Shown here piece by piece: positions 40,151-48,860 of a stretch of 64,000 nucleotides of DNA. The stretch is from the NCBI GenBank assembly GCA_963810775.1, contig CAWEOT010000007.1:189152-253151 (forward strand), in the 5' to 3' direction. The stretch comes from DATBVX01 sp963810775. Its GTDB lineage: Bacteria; Pseudomonadota; Gammaproteobacteria; Steroidobacterales; Steroidobacteraceae. The first letter of the stretch is position 1, and every line of letters begins with the position of its first letter. Below the pieces are notes generated by a model. That model did no database searches and was not told the origin of the DNA. It saw only the letters and a list, made by a program, of their open reading frames with translations. Position numbers and translations under genes: made by a program.

Positions 40151-41602
40151 CTAGGCCGCCTGCGGCAGAGGCGCTCGCAGGGTCGCTCTGCCTTCGCTGA
40201 TGGTCTTGCTCACATTGAAAGCCATGATGATCATGCCGGCGAGTACCAGGACACCGCCGAGCAGACGCACGTAGTAGTACGGGTACGTCGCGTTGAGCGC
40301 TTCGACAAACGTGTAGGTGAGCGTCCCGTCCGCATTCGTTGCTCGCCACATGAGTCCCTGGGTTACGCCCGCGATCCACATCGCCGCGATATAGACAACG
40401 ATGCCGATCGTCGTGGTCCAGAAATGCCAGTCGATCAGGCGCGTGCTCCACATCGCCGTCCGCCCATAGAGACGCGGCACCATCACGTACACGCAACCCA
40501 CGGTCGTCATGGCGACCCAGCCGAGCGCGCCCGCGTGCACATGACCGATGGTCCAGTCGGTGTAATGCGAAAGCGCATTCACGGTCTTGATCGACATCAT
40601 CGGCCCTTCGAAGGTCGACATGCCGTAGAACGACAGCGCCACGATGAGGAACTTGAGGATCGGATCGGTACGCAGCTTATGCCATGCACCGGAGAGCGTC
40701 ATGATGCCGTTGATCATTCCTCCCCAGGAGGGCGCCAGCAGGATCAGCGAGAACACCATGCCGAGTGTCTGCGCCCAGTCCGGGAGCGAGGTGTAGAGCA
40801 GGTGGTGCGGGCCGGCCCACATGTAGATGGAAATGAGCGCCCAGAAATGCACGACCGAGAGCCGGTAAGAGTAGATGGGACGTCCCGCCTGCTTCGGAAC
40901 GAAGTAGTACATCATTCCGAGGAAGCCGGTGGTGAGGAAGAAGCCGACCGCATTGTGCCCGTACCACCATTGCACCATCGCGTCGACGGTTCCCGCGTAC
41001 GCTGAATAGGATTTCGTCAGCGATACCGGGACTTCTGCATTGTTCACGATGTGCAGTACGGCCGTCGTAACGATGAACGAAGCGAAGAACCAGTTCGCCA
41101 CGTAGATGTGCGACACGCGGCGCTTGATCAGGGTGCCGAAGAACACGACCAGATAGGCGATCCACACCGCTGCAATCAGGATGTCGATCGGCCACTCGAG
41201 CTCGGCATACTCCTTGCTGCTCGTGATCCCGAGCGGCAGTGTCAGCGCCGCGAGGACGATGACCGCCTGCCAGCCCCAGAACGTGAATGAGCTCAGTGCG
41301 TCCGAAAACAGGCGCACTCTGCAGGTTCTCTGCACCACGTAATACGAGGTGGCGAAGAGGGCCGAGCCGCCAAACGCAAATATCACGGCGTTGGTGTGCA
41401 ACGGGCGCAGCCGCCCGTAGGACAGCCACGGCAGGCCGAAGCTCAGATCCGGCCAGATCAGCTCGGCGGCAATCAGGACGCCCACGGCCATGCCGACGAT
41501 CCCCCAGACGATCGTCATCATCGCGAACTGGCGAATCACCTTGTCGTTGTAGGTTGGCGGGGGCGTATCAGCAGGCAGGCTGTGCTGAGTGGTGGTGGTC
41601 AC
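40151..41602 (-). CDS. ccoN: cbb3 oxidase catalytic subunit CcoN (FixN)
   Basis: 483 residues with 12 membrane helices expected. The haem-copper motifs of the C-family oxidases are seen: WWYGHNAVGFFLT (Cu-B His), YSYRLSVVHFWALISIYMWAGPHHLLYT (His ligands for Cu-B) and SHYTDWTIGHVHAGALGW near the C-terminal part. Terminal oxidase for low-oxygen respiration. First gene of ccoNOQP-x-GHIS. A clear FNR box was not found upstream. Confidence 0.95.
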   Translation of the reverse strand: MTTTTQHSLPADTPPPTYNDKVIRQFAMMTIVWGIVGMAVGVLIAAELIWPDLSFGLPWLSYGRLRPLHTNAVIFAFGGSALFATSYYVVQRTCRVRLFSDALSSFTFWGWQAVIVLAALTLPLGITSSKEYAELEWPIDILIAAVWIAYLVVFFGTLIKRRVSHIYVANWFFASFIVTTAVLHIVNNAEVPVSLTKSYSAYAGTVDAMVQWWYGHNAVGFFLTTGFLGMMYYFVPKQAGRPIYSYRLSVVHFWALISIYMWAGPHHLLYTSLPDWAQTLGMVFSLILLAPSWGGMINGIMTLSGAWHKLRTDPILKFLIVALSFYGMSTFEGPMMSIKTVNALSHYTDWTIGHVHAGALGWVAMTTVGCVYVMVPRLYGRTAMWSTRLIDWHFWTTTIGIVVYIAAMWIAGVTQGLMWRATNADGTLTYTFVEALNATYPYYYVRLLGGVLVLAGMIIMAFNVSKTISEGRATLRAPLPQAA

Positions 41603-41679
41603 GTGCTGTACTCGCGCGTTAAGACCAAGAGCCTATCAAGAATCTCAGCTTTTGCGGAAAGTGCGCAACTGCCGAGGGA

Positions 41680-42132
41680 TTAGCGGCCCCAGCTCGCGAG
41701 GTTCAGGAACTCCCGCCGCGTGCGCGCCCCGTAGGTGCGAAAGCTCGGATTCGGTTGCTCGACGTACGCGAGCCTGCGCTGCGCAACGTCATCGTGATGC
41801 GCGCGCTTCTTCAGCGGCCTGCCGGATCGCAATCGTTTCGCGTATGCATGCCAGCACCTCACTGCTTCGTTCGCCGGGACGCGAAACAACTTGCCACCGG
41901 GCGTTCTCAACGGCAGGGGTGGCGTGGACCAGCCGTCGAGGCTCGGATCGTTGGAATCAATCGCCCTTCTGATAGGGGTTTGCACGTAGGGCACTGTCGA
42001 GTGAAGTCGCTGATACTCTGGATGTGGGAGCCTTGGGCGCGCCACGGAGCGCCGGGGAACCAAGAACTGGTCTGCCTCGCGCGGACCCGCGGGGAAAATC
42101 GTGACCGACAAGCTATCGACGGGTTCTGCCAT
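41680..42132 (-). CDS. Hypothetical protein between cco operon and a barrel gene
   Basis: About 150 residues if started at 42132. Arg/Pro-rich, with a C-terminal part (RTPGGKLFRVPANEAVRCWHAYAKRL) that could be real. Its 5' end overlaps the divergent barrel gene start. Weak coding signal; it may be an artefact of high GC. Confidence 0.3.
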   Translation of the reverse strand: MAEPVDSLSVTIFPAGPREADQFLVPRRSVARPRLPHPEYQRLHSTVPYVQTPIRRAIDSNDPSLDGWSTPPLPLRTPGGKLFRVPANEAVRCWHAYAKRLRSGRPLKKRAHHDDVAQRRLAYVEQPNPSFRTYGARTRREFLNLASWGR

Positions 42133-42895
42133 AGGTCTGGCCCGGCTCGCGTACCTTGCCGGCGATGCGGCTGGAGTCCTGGCGTGCGTGGTCTGCGCCA
42201 GTCTCAAGTGTGCGGCCGCTCGCGCTGCAACAGAGGTGGACGCCGCGCATGCATTTACGTTCTACGGCCAGCAGGCATGGCCGAAGCAGACCACCACCAA
42301 TCAGCAGATTGCTGACATCAACCGGGCCTTCGGCACGAATTTCGACGACTGGGGTGACGTGGCGAACCTGAGTGTCGGTGCGCAGTTCTTCTGGCGGGTC
42401 GCGCCGGGGTGGAAGCTCGGCGTCCAGGTGGACTATGGCGCCGGTTCGATCAGCGGCAGCGATCAGGTGCCGAGCGCCGCAGGTCCGGCCGAGCTGTCAT
42501 TCAAACAGCGGTACGACATTTACACGGACATCTACGCCGTCGCGAAATGGAACCCGTGGCCCGAAATGGCGAAGGTGCAACCCTTTCTGTACGGGGGCGT
42601 TGGCGTGGCATACGAGAGCGACACGACCACGCTCACGCTCAAGAACGAATTCATCGACAGCGGGCTGCGCGTGGAGAACGACGGTTGGTTCCCGACCTAC
42701 ACAGCCGGGATCGGCATTGACGTGCCGTTCTCATCGACAAGAACCTGGTACTTCGAATTCGGCGTCGCTTACGTCTGGGCCCGGATGACGAACCACGTGC
42801 CGGCCACAGGCGATCTGGCGCCGTCACCCACGGTCACCGCAGACACCGATCTGACCGGACCGAATTACTGGCTCGGAGTCGGGCGCTCCTTCTGA
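42101..42895 (+). CDS. Outer-membrane beta-barrel protein, unknown
   Basis: 264 residues from GTG 42101. A hydrophobic N-terminal stretch (LAYLAGDAAGVLACVVCASL) could be an atypical signal. The rest alternates polar and hydrophobic strands with many Gly, Tyr and Trp: NLSVGAQFFWRV, YDIYTDIYAVAKWNPW, FLYGGVGVAYESD, RTWYFEFGVAYVWA, ending GVGRSF, an aromatic C-terminus. Small barrel of OmpW/OmpA-like size; family not assigned. Confidence 0.7.
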   Translation: MTDKLSTGSAIGLARLAYLAGDAAGVLACVVCASLKCAAARAATEVDAAHAFTFYGQQAWPKQTTTNQQIADINRAFGTNFDDWGDVANLSVGAQFFWRVAPGWKLGVQVDYGAGSISGSDQVPSAAGPAELSFKQRYDIYTDIYAVAKWNPWPEMAKVQPFLYGGVGVAYESDTTTLTLKNEFIDSGLRVENDGWFPTYTAGIGIDVPFSSTRTWYFEFGVAYVWARMTNHVPATGDLAPSPTVTADTDLTGPNYWLGVGRSF

Positions 42896-42932
42896 CGGAC
42901 GCGAGCACCGGGTTCGGACAATCAACCGCGCC

Positions 42933-43820
42933 ATGCCATTTTTCCGACGACACGACGGCGACCTGGTCCGTGACGCGGCGCCGATGCGGCGGATCATGCC
43001 GTACCTCATGCGGACACGTAACGAGAGCACGGTATTCCACGATTCGACGTACCGGGTGACGGCGATGCGCGCATGGCTCGCGGCGTACAATCGCTGTCAC
43101 CCGGCGCATGCCACGATCTTCGATGTGCTCGTGTATGTCTGCGGGCAGACGCTGCACGTCCGCCCCGAGGTGAATCGCTTTGTCTCTGGCGGACGGCTCT
43201 ACCAGCGACGGGGCGTGCAGATATCTTTCGTGGTCAAACGGGAGATGAGTGACGCGGGCGCGGAGACGACCGTCAAGATCGAGATCCCACGCGGGGAGCC
43301 GTTTCCGGCGTTCGTCGCGCGCGTCAACTCCATCATCGCCGATTCGCGCCAGCGCGACCACGCGGCCGACAAGGAGACGGCGCTGGTCGTGCGCCTGCCA
43401 GGCACGGCATTGCGAGTCCTGGTCTCGTTGGCGCGTCAACTGGACTCGTGGAACCTGTACCCGCGGTTCATGACCGCGAACGATCCGATGTACGCGAGCC
43501 TGTTCCTCGCCAACCTCGGTTCCGCGGGCGTCAGCGATGCGTATCACCATCTCTATGAGTACGGCACCGTGTCGTTGTTCGGCGCAATGTCGGCGGTGCG
43601 TCCAACTCCGTTCGTCGAGGGCGGGAACGTCATTGCAGGCGAAGGGCTCGGCGTCCGCTGGACCTTCGACGAGCGGATCCACGATGCCTTCTACGCAGCG
43701 CGTTCGCTGGCGGTGGTCCAGCGAGTGATGGAAGACCCGGCACGTTATCTCGGTGCGCCGGAGGGCGAGCCAGTCTTCACCCTTCGCGACGCCGCGGCGC
43801 GTGTCGCTGCATTACCGTGA
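42933..43820 (+). CDS. E2-type (CAT-like) acyltransferase-domain protein without catalytic His
   Basis: 295 residues resembling the catalytic domain of 2-oxoacid dehydrogenase E2 subunits, with no lipoyl or peripheral-subunit domain. The trimer-type core shows VEGGNVIAGEGLGVRWTFDERIHDAFYAAR; the usual DHRxxDG catalytic motif reads DERIHDA, replacing His and Gly, so normal acyl transfer is unlikely. Comparable proteins are seen in polyketide- or lipid-related loci. It overlaps the next gene by GTGA. Confidence 0.7.
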   Translation: MPFFRRHDGDLVRDAAPMRRIMPYLMRTRNESTVFHDSTYRVTAMRAWLAAYNRCHPAHATIFDVLVYVCGQTLHVRPEVNRFVSGGRLYQRRGVQISFVVKREMSDAGAETTVKIEIPRGEPFPAFVARVNSIIADSRQRDHAADKETALVVRLPGTALRVLVSLARQLDSWNLYPRFMTANDPMYASLFLANLGSAGVSDAYHHLYEYGTVSLFGAMSAVRPTPFVEGGNVIAGEGLGVRWTFDERIHDAFYAARSLAVVQRVMEDPARYLGAPEGEPVFTLRDAAARVAALP

Positions 43821-44349
43821 GGCCCTCCGAACGGCTGACCGTCGTTGCGGCCCTCGCGCTTTCGGCGCTTACAGCTGTGGTGCGACCCGAGGGCGCAGCC
43901 TCGCGGCTGCTGGTCTTTGTATCGATTGCAGCCGTGACGCTGCTGCTCGCGCGTGCACCACCGCGCGGCGCTATGCACTTCCTGCGCAGCTGGCTGCCGG
44001 TTGCTGAAGTCATCGTGATATTCCTGTTGCTGCAACCGATCATCGAGGCCACGGTCCCGTGGCGGCTCGACGCTGCGCTTGCCGCACTCGATGCGCGATA
44101 CCTCGACTGGCTGGTCGATGCATGGCGTGACGCCTTCGGCCGTCCCGCTTCTCTCACAGATGCGGTATACCTCGCTTACTTTTCCTACTACTTCCTGCCC
44201 ATCACGGTCACGGCGGTAGCGTGGCGGCGCAGCTTCGCTGTGTTTGAGCGCACTGTGTTCACGCTGCTACTCGGCTTCTACCTGTCATTTCTCGGCTACC
44301 TGCTCATGCCAGCGTCGGGGCCGCGGCTACCGTTCCCGCGTGCTCGACC
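43817..44349 (+). pseudogene. PAP2-type membrane phosphatase, truncated
   Basis: N-terminal ~175 residues of a PAP2/inositolphosphotransferase-like protein: several membrane helices and YLLMPASGPRLPF, the usual lead-in to the catalytic region. The expected SGH and later His motifs are missing because the gene runs at base 44350 into a ligB fragment. The fused frame then stops at 44518. It starts with GTG at 43817, overlapping the previous stop. Likely inactive. Confidence 0.7.
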
Positions 44350-44428
44350 GATCGTCGGTTGCCTGATGACTTCACACGTTCCCGCGATTGGCGGCGCCAT
44401 CGCACGCGGAGTGCAGCAGGATCCTTAC
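44350..44428 (+). pseudogene. ligB 5'-end fragment fused to the PAP2 remnant
   Basis: 79 bases, about 92% identical to the start of ligB at 57722-57644, inverted orientation relative to it. It encodes IVGCLMTSHVPAIGGAIARG in the PAP2 frame. Homology begins at base 8-9 of ligB and ends abruptly before the molybdenum hydroxylase gene end (44433). A clear recombination joint. Confidence 0.85.
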
Positions 44429-44432
44429 GCCT

Positions 44433-46673
44433 CTAGGTCGCGACTGAACGTCGCAGCTGATCGCGGATCGGCAGATCGCGGATGCGCACGCCCGAAGCCG
44501 CGTAGATGGCGTTGGTGAGTGCCGGGATGGCGGTCGGCAAGCCCATTTCGCCTGCGCCGGATGGCTTGAAATCGGTGCGCAGGATTTCAACTTCGACATC
44601 GGGCGCTTCCGCCATCCGCATGAGCGGGTAGTCGGCGAAGTTGCTCTGCACGATGCGCCCGGCCTCGACGGTGATGCCGAGGTGCAGCGCCGTCGACAAG
44701 CCATCGATGGTGCCTCCGGAAAGCTGCGCCTCGACGCCCAGCGGATTGACGACTGGCCCGACGTCCGAGACGCACACGCAGCGGCGGATTTCGAGCTCAC
44801 CCGACGGTGACAGCGCGACTTCCATCGCATGCGCCGTGTAGCCGCCGAACACGAAGTGGCCCGCAATGCCGCGTCCGGATCCCTTGGGCAGCGTACTGCC
44901 CCAACCGATACGCTCGCCTGCGCGCCGCAAGACCGCCGCGAGACGACCTGTGTGGAATTTCGGCCCGCCATGATCGCGGTAGTCGAGCTCGCGCGGCTCG
45001 CCGAGGAGCTTGAGCCGCAGGGCGAGGGGATCCTGGCCGCTCGCGAGGGCGACCTCGTCCATGAAGGATTCGATGGGAAAGGTCACGAACGTCGGGAGCG
45101 GTGCCCGCCACCAACCGAGCGGCAAGCCGAACTCGACCGGCGAGAATTCGCAGGAATAGTTCGGGACGCTGCCCGCGGGAAAGCCATCGGGATCGGCGCA
45201 GCCGACCCAGGCGTCTTCTTCCTCCATACCCGCGACGCGGTACTTGCGCGGCGTTGCCGCGACCCGATGCCGCCAGCCCGTGAGGTTGCCCTGCGCGTCG
45301 AGCGTCGCCGCCAACGCGTGGACCCCGAACGGCCGGTAGAAGTCGTTGCGCAGGTCATCCTCGCGCGTCCAGAGGATCTGCACCGGCGCTTTCACGACGC
45401 GAGCGACCAGCACGGCCTCGGCCACGTAATCGTTCTCGAGCCGGCGCCCGAATCCGCCACCCGCACGCACCAGGCGAATTTCGATGTTGAGCCGTGGAAT
45501 CCCCGTGAGTGAGTTGATCATGCGCGAGGCGCTCCCCGGACTTTGAATCGGCGCGATCAGCAGCGCGCGATCGGTCTTGAGATCGAGGAAAGCGTTCATC
45601 GGCTCGAGCGTCGCGTGCGCCAGGAACGGCTGCGTGTATTCGGCTTCCACCACTTTGGCGGCCGAGGCGCGCGCCTGCTCGAAATCGCCATCGGCGCGCG
45701 CCGCAAGTCCCGGCCGTCGCGCCGTCTCGCGGGCGCGCCGCGCGAGTTCCTCGGTGGAGCCGCTCGCATGCGGTCCCGGGCGCCACTCGATCTTGAGCGC
45801 CTCGCGCCCCTTGCGCGCCGACCAGGTGTCGTCCGCAACCACCGCAATGCCTGCGGCGAGCGCGCCAAGATTGACCGGCTGATCCACGCCCGGCCCCGGA
45901 ATCACGACGATGTCGCGCACGCCCGGGACTCGCCGCGCGGCGGTCGCATCGAAGCGCGCGATGCTGCCGTCGAAGTACGGTGAGCGCTCGATCATCGCGA
46001 CGAGCGCGCCGGGCTGGCGCGCATCGATCCCGTAGGTCGCGCGGCCCGTGACGATGTCGCGACCATCCGCGACGCGGACCGGTTGACCGATGATGCGAAA
46101 CTCAGTCGGCTTCTTGAGGGGCAGGGGATCGCGCGGCGCTGTGAGCTTCGCAGCCGCGGGGGCGAGCTCCGCATAGGTGAGCGCGCGTCCGTCGGGGTGC
46201 AGCACTCGAGCCTCGCGGGTCGAGAGCTGGCTCGCGTCCGTGTGCCACTCTTGCGCGGCTGCGGCGACCAGGAGCCAGCGCGCCCGGGCGCCGGCCTGCC
46301 GCAGTTCCTCGAATCCGTCGGGAATGCTGGTGCTGCCGCCCGCGCCCTGGTCCCCGTACTTCGCGGCGATCCCCGGCGGTGCCGGACTCGCCACCAGCCC
46401 ATAGGGCAGTTGTTCCACCTCGACCTGCGACCACGCCACATCGAGCTCTTCCGCGATCAGCATCGGGAGCGAGGTCTTCACGCCTTGTCCGATTTCGCAG
46501 CTGCGCGCGCCGATGACGATGCGTCCGTCCGGCTCCACGCGCACGAAGGCGTTGAGCTCCGCCGGGCCGCGGGCGCCTTGCGCACGCGCCGACCAGTGCG
46601 CGCCCACCAGCAAGCCGCCGAGCGCGGTCGAGGAGATCTGCAGGAACGTACGTCGCGACAGCACCGCACTCAT
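44433..46673 (-). CDS. Molybdopterin-binding hydroxylase subunit (xanthine dehydrogenase/IorB-like), Tat-exported
   Basis: 746 residues from ATG 46673. Twin-arginine signal SRRTFLQISSTALGGLLVGA (about 6-25). The duplicated molybdenum-binding domains are recognised by RSCEIGQGVKTSLPMLIAEEL, LVRAGGGFGRRLENDYVAEA and PSGAGEMGLPTAIPALTNA. This is the two-subunit type (isoquinoline 1-oxidoreductase/aldehyde oxidase-like). A read-through frame continues into the small-subunit gene but the ATGA overlap supports separate genes. Substrate unknown; N-heterocycles or aldehydes are likely. Confidence 0.9.
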   Translation of the reverse strand: MSAVLSRRTFLQISSTALGGLLVGAHWSARAQGARGPAELNAFVRVEPDGRIVIGARSCEIGQGVKTSLPMLIAEELDVAWSQVEVEQLPYGLVASPAPPGIAAKYGDQGAGGSTSIPDGFEELRQAGARARWLLVAAAAQEWHTDASQLSTREARVLHPDGRALTYAELAPAAAKLTAPRDPLPLKKPTEFRIIGQPVRVADGRDIVTGRATYGIDARQPGALVAMIERSPYFDGSIARFDATAARRVPGVRDIVVIPGPGVDQPVNLGALAAGIAVVADDTWSARKGREALKIEWRPGPHASGSTEELARRARETARRPGLAARADGDFEQARASAAKVVEAEYTQPFLAHATLEPMNAFLDLKTDRALLIAPIQSPGSASRMINSLTGIPRLNIEIRLVRAGGGFGRRLENDYVAEAVLVARVVKAPVQILWTREDDLRNDFYRPFGVHALAATLDAQGNLTGWRHRVAATPRKYRVAGMEEEDAWVGCADPDGFPAGSVPNYSCEFSPVEFGLPLGWWRAPLPTFVTFPIESFMDEVALASGQDPLALRLKLLGEPRELDYRDHGGPKFHTGRLAAVLRRAGERIGWGSTLPKGSGRGIAGHFVFGGYTAHAMEVALSPSGELEIRRCVCVSDVGPVVNPLGVEAQLSGGTIDGLSTALHLGITVEAGRIVQSNFADYPLMRMAEAPDVEVEILRTDFKPSGAGEMGLPTAIPALTNAIYAASGVRIRDLPIRDQLRRSVAT

Positions 46674-47140
46674 GACCGAGCCTCCTCTTTCATGAGCGTC
46701 GCGGCGCGCGCGATCGCCTTGCGGATGCGCGGGTAGGTGCCGCAGCGGCAGAGATTGGTGATGGTGTTGATGTCCTCGGCGCTCGGGTTCGGCGTGCGCT
46801 TGAGGAGATCGACCGCCGCCATGATCTGCCCCGCGTGGCAGTAGCCGCATTGAGGCACGTCCTCTTCGATCCAGGCGCGCTGCACCGGGTGAAGCGTCTC
46901 GCCCTGCGCCAGACCCTCGATCGTGGTGATGCCCTTGCCGGCGATGGCCGTCAACGGCGTGATGCAGGAGCGCATGGCGGCGCCGTCGACATGCACGGTG
47001 CAAGCACCGCAGGCACCAATGCCACAGCCGAACTTGGTGCCGGTGAGCTGCGCATGATCGCGCAGGTACCAGAGGAGCGGCATCGACGCATCGCCCGCAA
47101 AGCTCACAGGCCGCCCGTTGATCTTGAATTCGACCGCCAT
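46670..47140 (-). CDS. 2Fe-2S subunit of the molybdenum hydroxylase (IorA-like)
   Basis: 156 residues from ATG 47140. The plant-type cluster motif GCGIGACGACTVHVDG and the second cluster motif PQCGYCHAGQIMAA.. with CRCGTYPRIRKAI are complete. Carries electrons from the molybdenum site to an acceptor such as a cytochrome. Overlaps the large-subunit gene by 4 bases. No FAD subunit is present, as expected for this type. Confidence 0.92.
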   Translation of the reverse strand: MAVEFKINGRPVSFAGDASMPLLWYLRDHAQLTGTKFGCGIGACGACTVHVDGAAMRSCITPLTAIAGKGITTIEGLAQGETLHPVQRAWIEEDVPQCGYCHAGQIMAAVDLLKRTPNPSAEDINTITNLCRCGTYPRIRKAIARAATLMKEEARS

Positions 47141-47385
47141 GTCGGCATCCCCCGCGCCGCGTGATGGCGCCTTTGATGGCACGCCGCGCGGGAAGTTCGC
47201 ATGAGTTCATCGCGCAGGCAACGTGGTTGCGAGGCGCTGTCTTCGAGCTCTCGAGCCGAAATGGCGGCTGAAATCCGCTTTGTAGACGCTCGGCTTCTAT
47301 CTGCAGCGGTTGGTCCAGCTGTCAGGGCTCTCAGCGAGCGGTTCGCCATCAAGTGCGGTGCTACCAGAGCGATCTCGCGACTGCA

Positions 47386-47682
47386 TCATCGCTTGACGCG
47401 TTGCTTCCAATACCCCGGTTCTCGACTGCAGTGCATCACCGCGACAATCAGTACCAGGTCAGGTTCGATCGTATAGAGGACGCCGTATGGAAATACGTGC
47501 GTGAGGCACCGGCGAACGTCTTCGTCAATCACGCGCCCCACCGCAGGCGCTTCAAGGATCCGGCCGATCGCCGCTTCTACGGCCTCGATAAATCGCAGAG
47601 CCAGCTCTGGATTGCGGCCCGCGTAATAGCGAGCGGCGTGCGTGTACTCTTCAAGAGCATCTTCATGGAACGCGAGCCTCAT
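47386..47682 (-). CDS. ParE/RelE-type toxin
   Basis: 98 residues: FHEDALEEYTHAARYYAGRNPELALRFIEAVEAAIGRI, then PVGRVIDEDVRRCLTHVFPYGVLYTI, the RelE/ParE fold. ParE toxins poison gyrase; RelE cuts mRNA on the ribosome. The C-terminal MHCSREPGYWKQRV is typical. Shares ATGA with the antitoxin gene upstream. Confidence 0.9.
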   Translation of the reverse strand: MRLAFHEDALEEYTHAARYYAGRNPELALRFIEAVEAAIGRILEAPAVGRVIDEDVRRCLTHVFPYGVLYTIEPDLVLIVAVMHCSREPGYWKQRVKR

Positions 47683-47912
47683 CGCTTGACTGCATCGCGC
47701 ACCTGCCGAAGGGCTTCATCGCCGGGAATCGTTCTGGCCGTGCCGGCGCGCACTGCGTCCCGACGTTGCTTCGCCAGATCGGCCCACGCATGGTCGAGCT
47801 TTCCAAGCTCCGCCTGGTCGAGGCTCTCAACCAAGAGGTCTGCAAGCCGCGCACGCGACTCTGCAGGCAGACCCATGGCCTCGGCCGCTAGCTTTTCAAT
47901 CGTTTCCGCCAT
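47679..47912 (-). CDS. Addiction-module antitoxin
   Basis: 77 residues from ATG 47912. The pattern MAETIEKLAAEAMGLPAESRARLADLLVESL is that of small helical antitoxins paired with RelE/ParE. Start 47912 is chosen because a TTGACA-N16-TATCTT promoter ends 7 bases before it; an upstream ATG would lie inside that promoter. The mRNA may be nearly leaderless. Confidence 0.88.
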   Translation of the reverse strand: MAETIEKLAAEAMGLPAESRARLADLLVESLDQAELGKLDHAWADLAKQRRDAVRAGTARTIPGDEALRQVRDAVKR

Positions 47913-47918
47913 GGCGCC

Positions 47919-47946
47919 AAGATATTCGGGCACTGAGTATTGTCAA
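47919..47946 (-). promoter_or_regulatory. Sigma-70-type promoter of the ParE module
   Basis: Read on the minus strand: TTGACA (47946-47941), 16 bases, TATCTT (47924-47919), then the antitoxin start at 47912. Both boxes fit the consensus well, and the spacing predicts transcription starting at or very near the start codon. Confidence 0.55.
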
Positions 47947-48033
47947 GGTATTCACGCGCAGCGGGATTATGAATCATCTGTGGGCGTGGGCCTCGCTGGC
48001 ATTTCGATGGCAAATGCGTTGAAAACGGCCTGG

Positions 48034-48564
48034 CTAGCGGTCTCGACACATCTCGGTGAGTGACTCCTGAATCGGAAAAGATGGATCTCGAATCGCAGCT
48101 CCGGAATCCACGCTGACGCCTCCGACTCGCTTCGTCGCCTTTACCGCTTCAAGTCGAGCGTTCTGCTCGGCTCCGATCAAGGGTGCGACGCCCTCTACGG
48201 TCCTTTTCGCTATGGCGTGTGTTGCCGCATCCCTCTCCTCCATCAAGCGGGCGTAGGTTTCGCGATTGATCGTAGCTTTCTGGTCGCAGACCTGCTTGCG
48301 GTACTTTTCAGAAACCGCGTTCATCTCTTCCATGCCCGTCTGGATGTGAACGGCGAGCTTGTTTGCGACCTCCGGATCGACTCCTTGCGCGAGCAGCTGT
48401 TGTCGAGAGGCCTCCGCTGAGGTGCCATGAGCGAGCGCGAGTAGCTGGCCGAACTGATATTCGTAGGACTCAGGCGTCATTCGTTTGGCGTGAGGCGGTA
48501 GCTTTTCCTGTGCCAGCGCGGGCAGCGCCAACATGCCAATCAACGTCAGCATTAACGGCTTCAT
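48034..48564 (-). CDS. Secreted helical protein, unknown
   Basis: 176 residues. Start at 48564 after GGGAGG. Signal peptide about 1-18 (MLTLIGMLALPALA). The mature part is helical and charged, with SYEYQFGQLLALAHGTSAEA and EEMNAVSEKYRKQVCDQKATINRE. One Cys pair possible (VCDQ, MCRDR). No family recognised. Confidence 0.6.
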   Translation of the reverse strand: MKPLMLTLIGMLALPALAQEKLPPHAKRMTPESYEYQFGQLLALAHGTSAEASRQQLLAQGVDPEVANKLAVHIQTGMEEMNAVSEKYRKQVCDQKATINRETYARLMEERDAATHAIAKRTVEGVAPLIGAEQNARLEAVKATKRVGGVSVDSGAAIRDPSFPIQESLTEMCRDR

Positions 48565-48614
48565 CGGGCCTCCCTGAGCTGCCAATGTGGACGTCCGTAG
48601 CGTACTACCGCTTG

Positions 48615-48637
48615 CCGCAGGCTCGCTCTTTCGCGAC
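48615..48637. repeat. 23-bp dispersed repeat, copy 1
   Basis: CCGCAGGCTCGCTCTTTCGC plus GAC; identical except one base to 49965-49987, same orientation, 1.35 kb apart. The pair brackets the VOC remnant, DUF2442, DUF4160 and NTF2-like genes. Confidence 0.6.
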
Positions 48638-48640
48638 TGA

Positions 48641-48852
48641 TTAGTCCCAACGACGGGCGTTCTTCGGAAAACCGGGGCGCTGCACTCTGACCACGCAGAA
48701 GCATTGGCCAGTGGGCGCCTGCATCACGACCCAGCGCTCGAGACGGTCCAAGACCGTGGCGCCGAGCTTCGTCAGGCGTGCGACTTCCGCAGGAATATCG
48801 TCGGTCTCAATATCGATATGAACGCGGCTCTCGTGATCGACGCGCTGGAAGG
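48641..48852 (-). pseudogene. Truncated VOC-family gene copy
   Basis: About 212 bases roughly 94% identical to 53124-53331, the second half of the VOC gene at 53123-53503, including the stop codon region. The 5' half is missing: similarity ends abruptly at 48852, where the end of the DUF2442 gene begins. A partial duplication in direct orientation, 4.5 kb from the intact gene. Confidence 0.85.
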
Positions 48853-48860
48853 AAACTGTG

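Noticed and set aside
39992..41005. Plus-strand open frame of 337 codons
   Set aside because: Antisense to ccoO/ccoN; rich in His/Arg and unlike a protein.
41603..41679. FNR box upstream of ccoN
   Set aside because: Only a TTGAT half-site was found; no TTGAT-N4-ATCAA.
44433..47210. One continuous open frame covering both molybdenum hydroxylase subunits
   Set aside because: The small-subunit gene is clear in another frame with complete Fe-S motifs, and an ATGA overlap and a Tat signal mark the large-subunit start at 46673. The upstream part of the long frame is chance.
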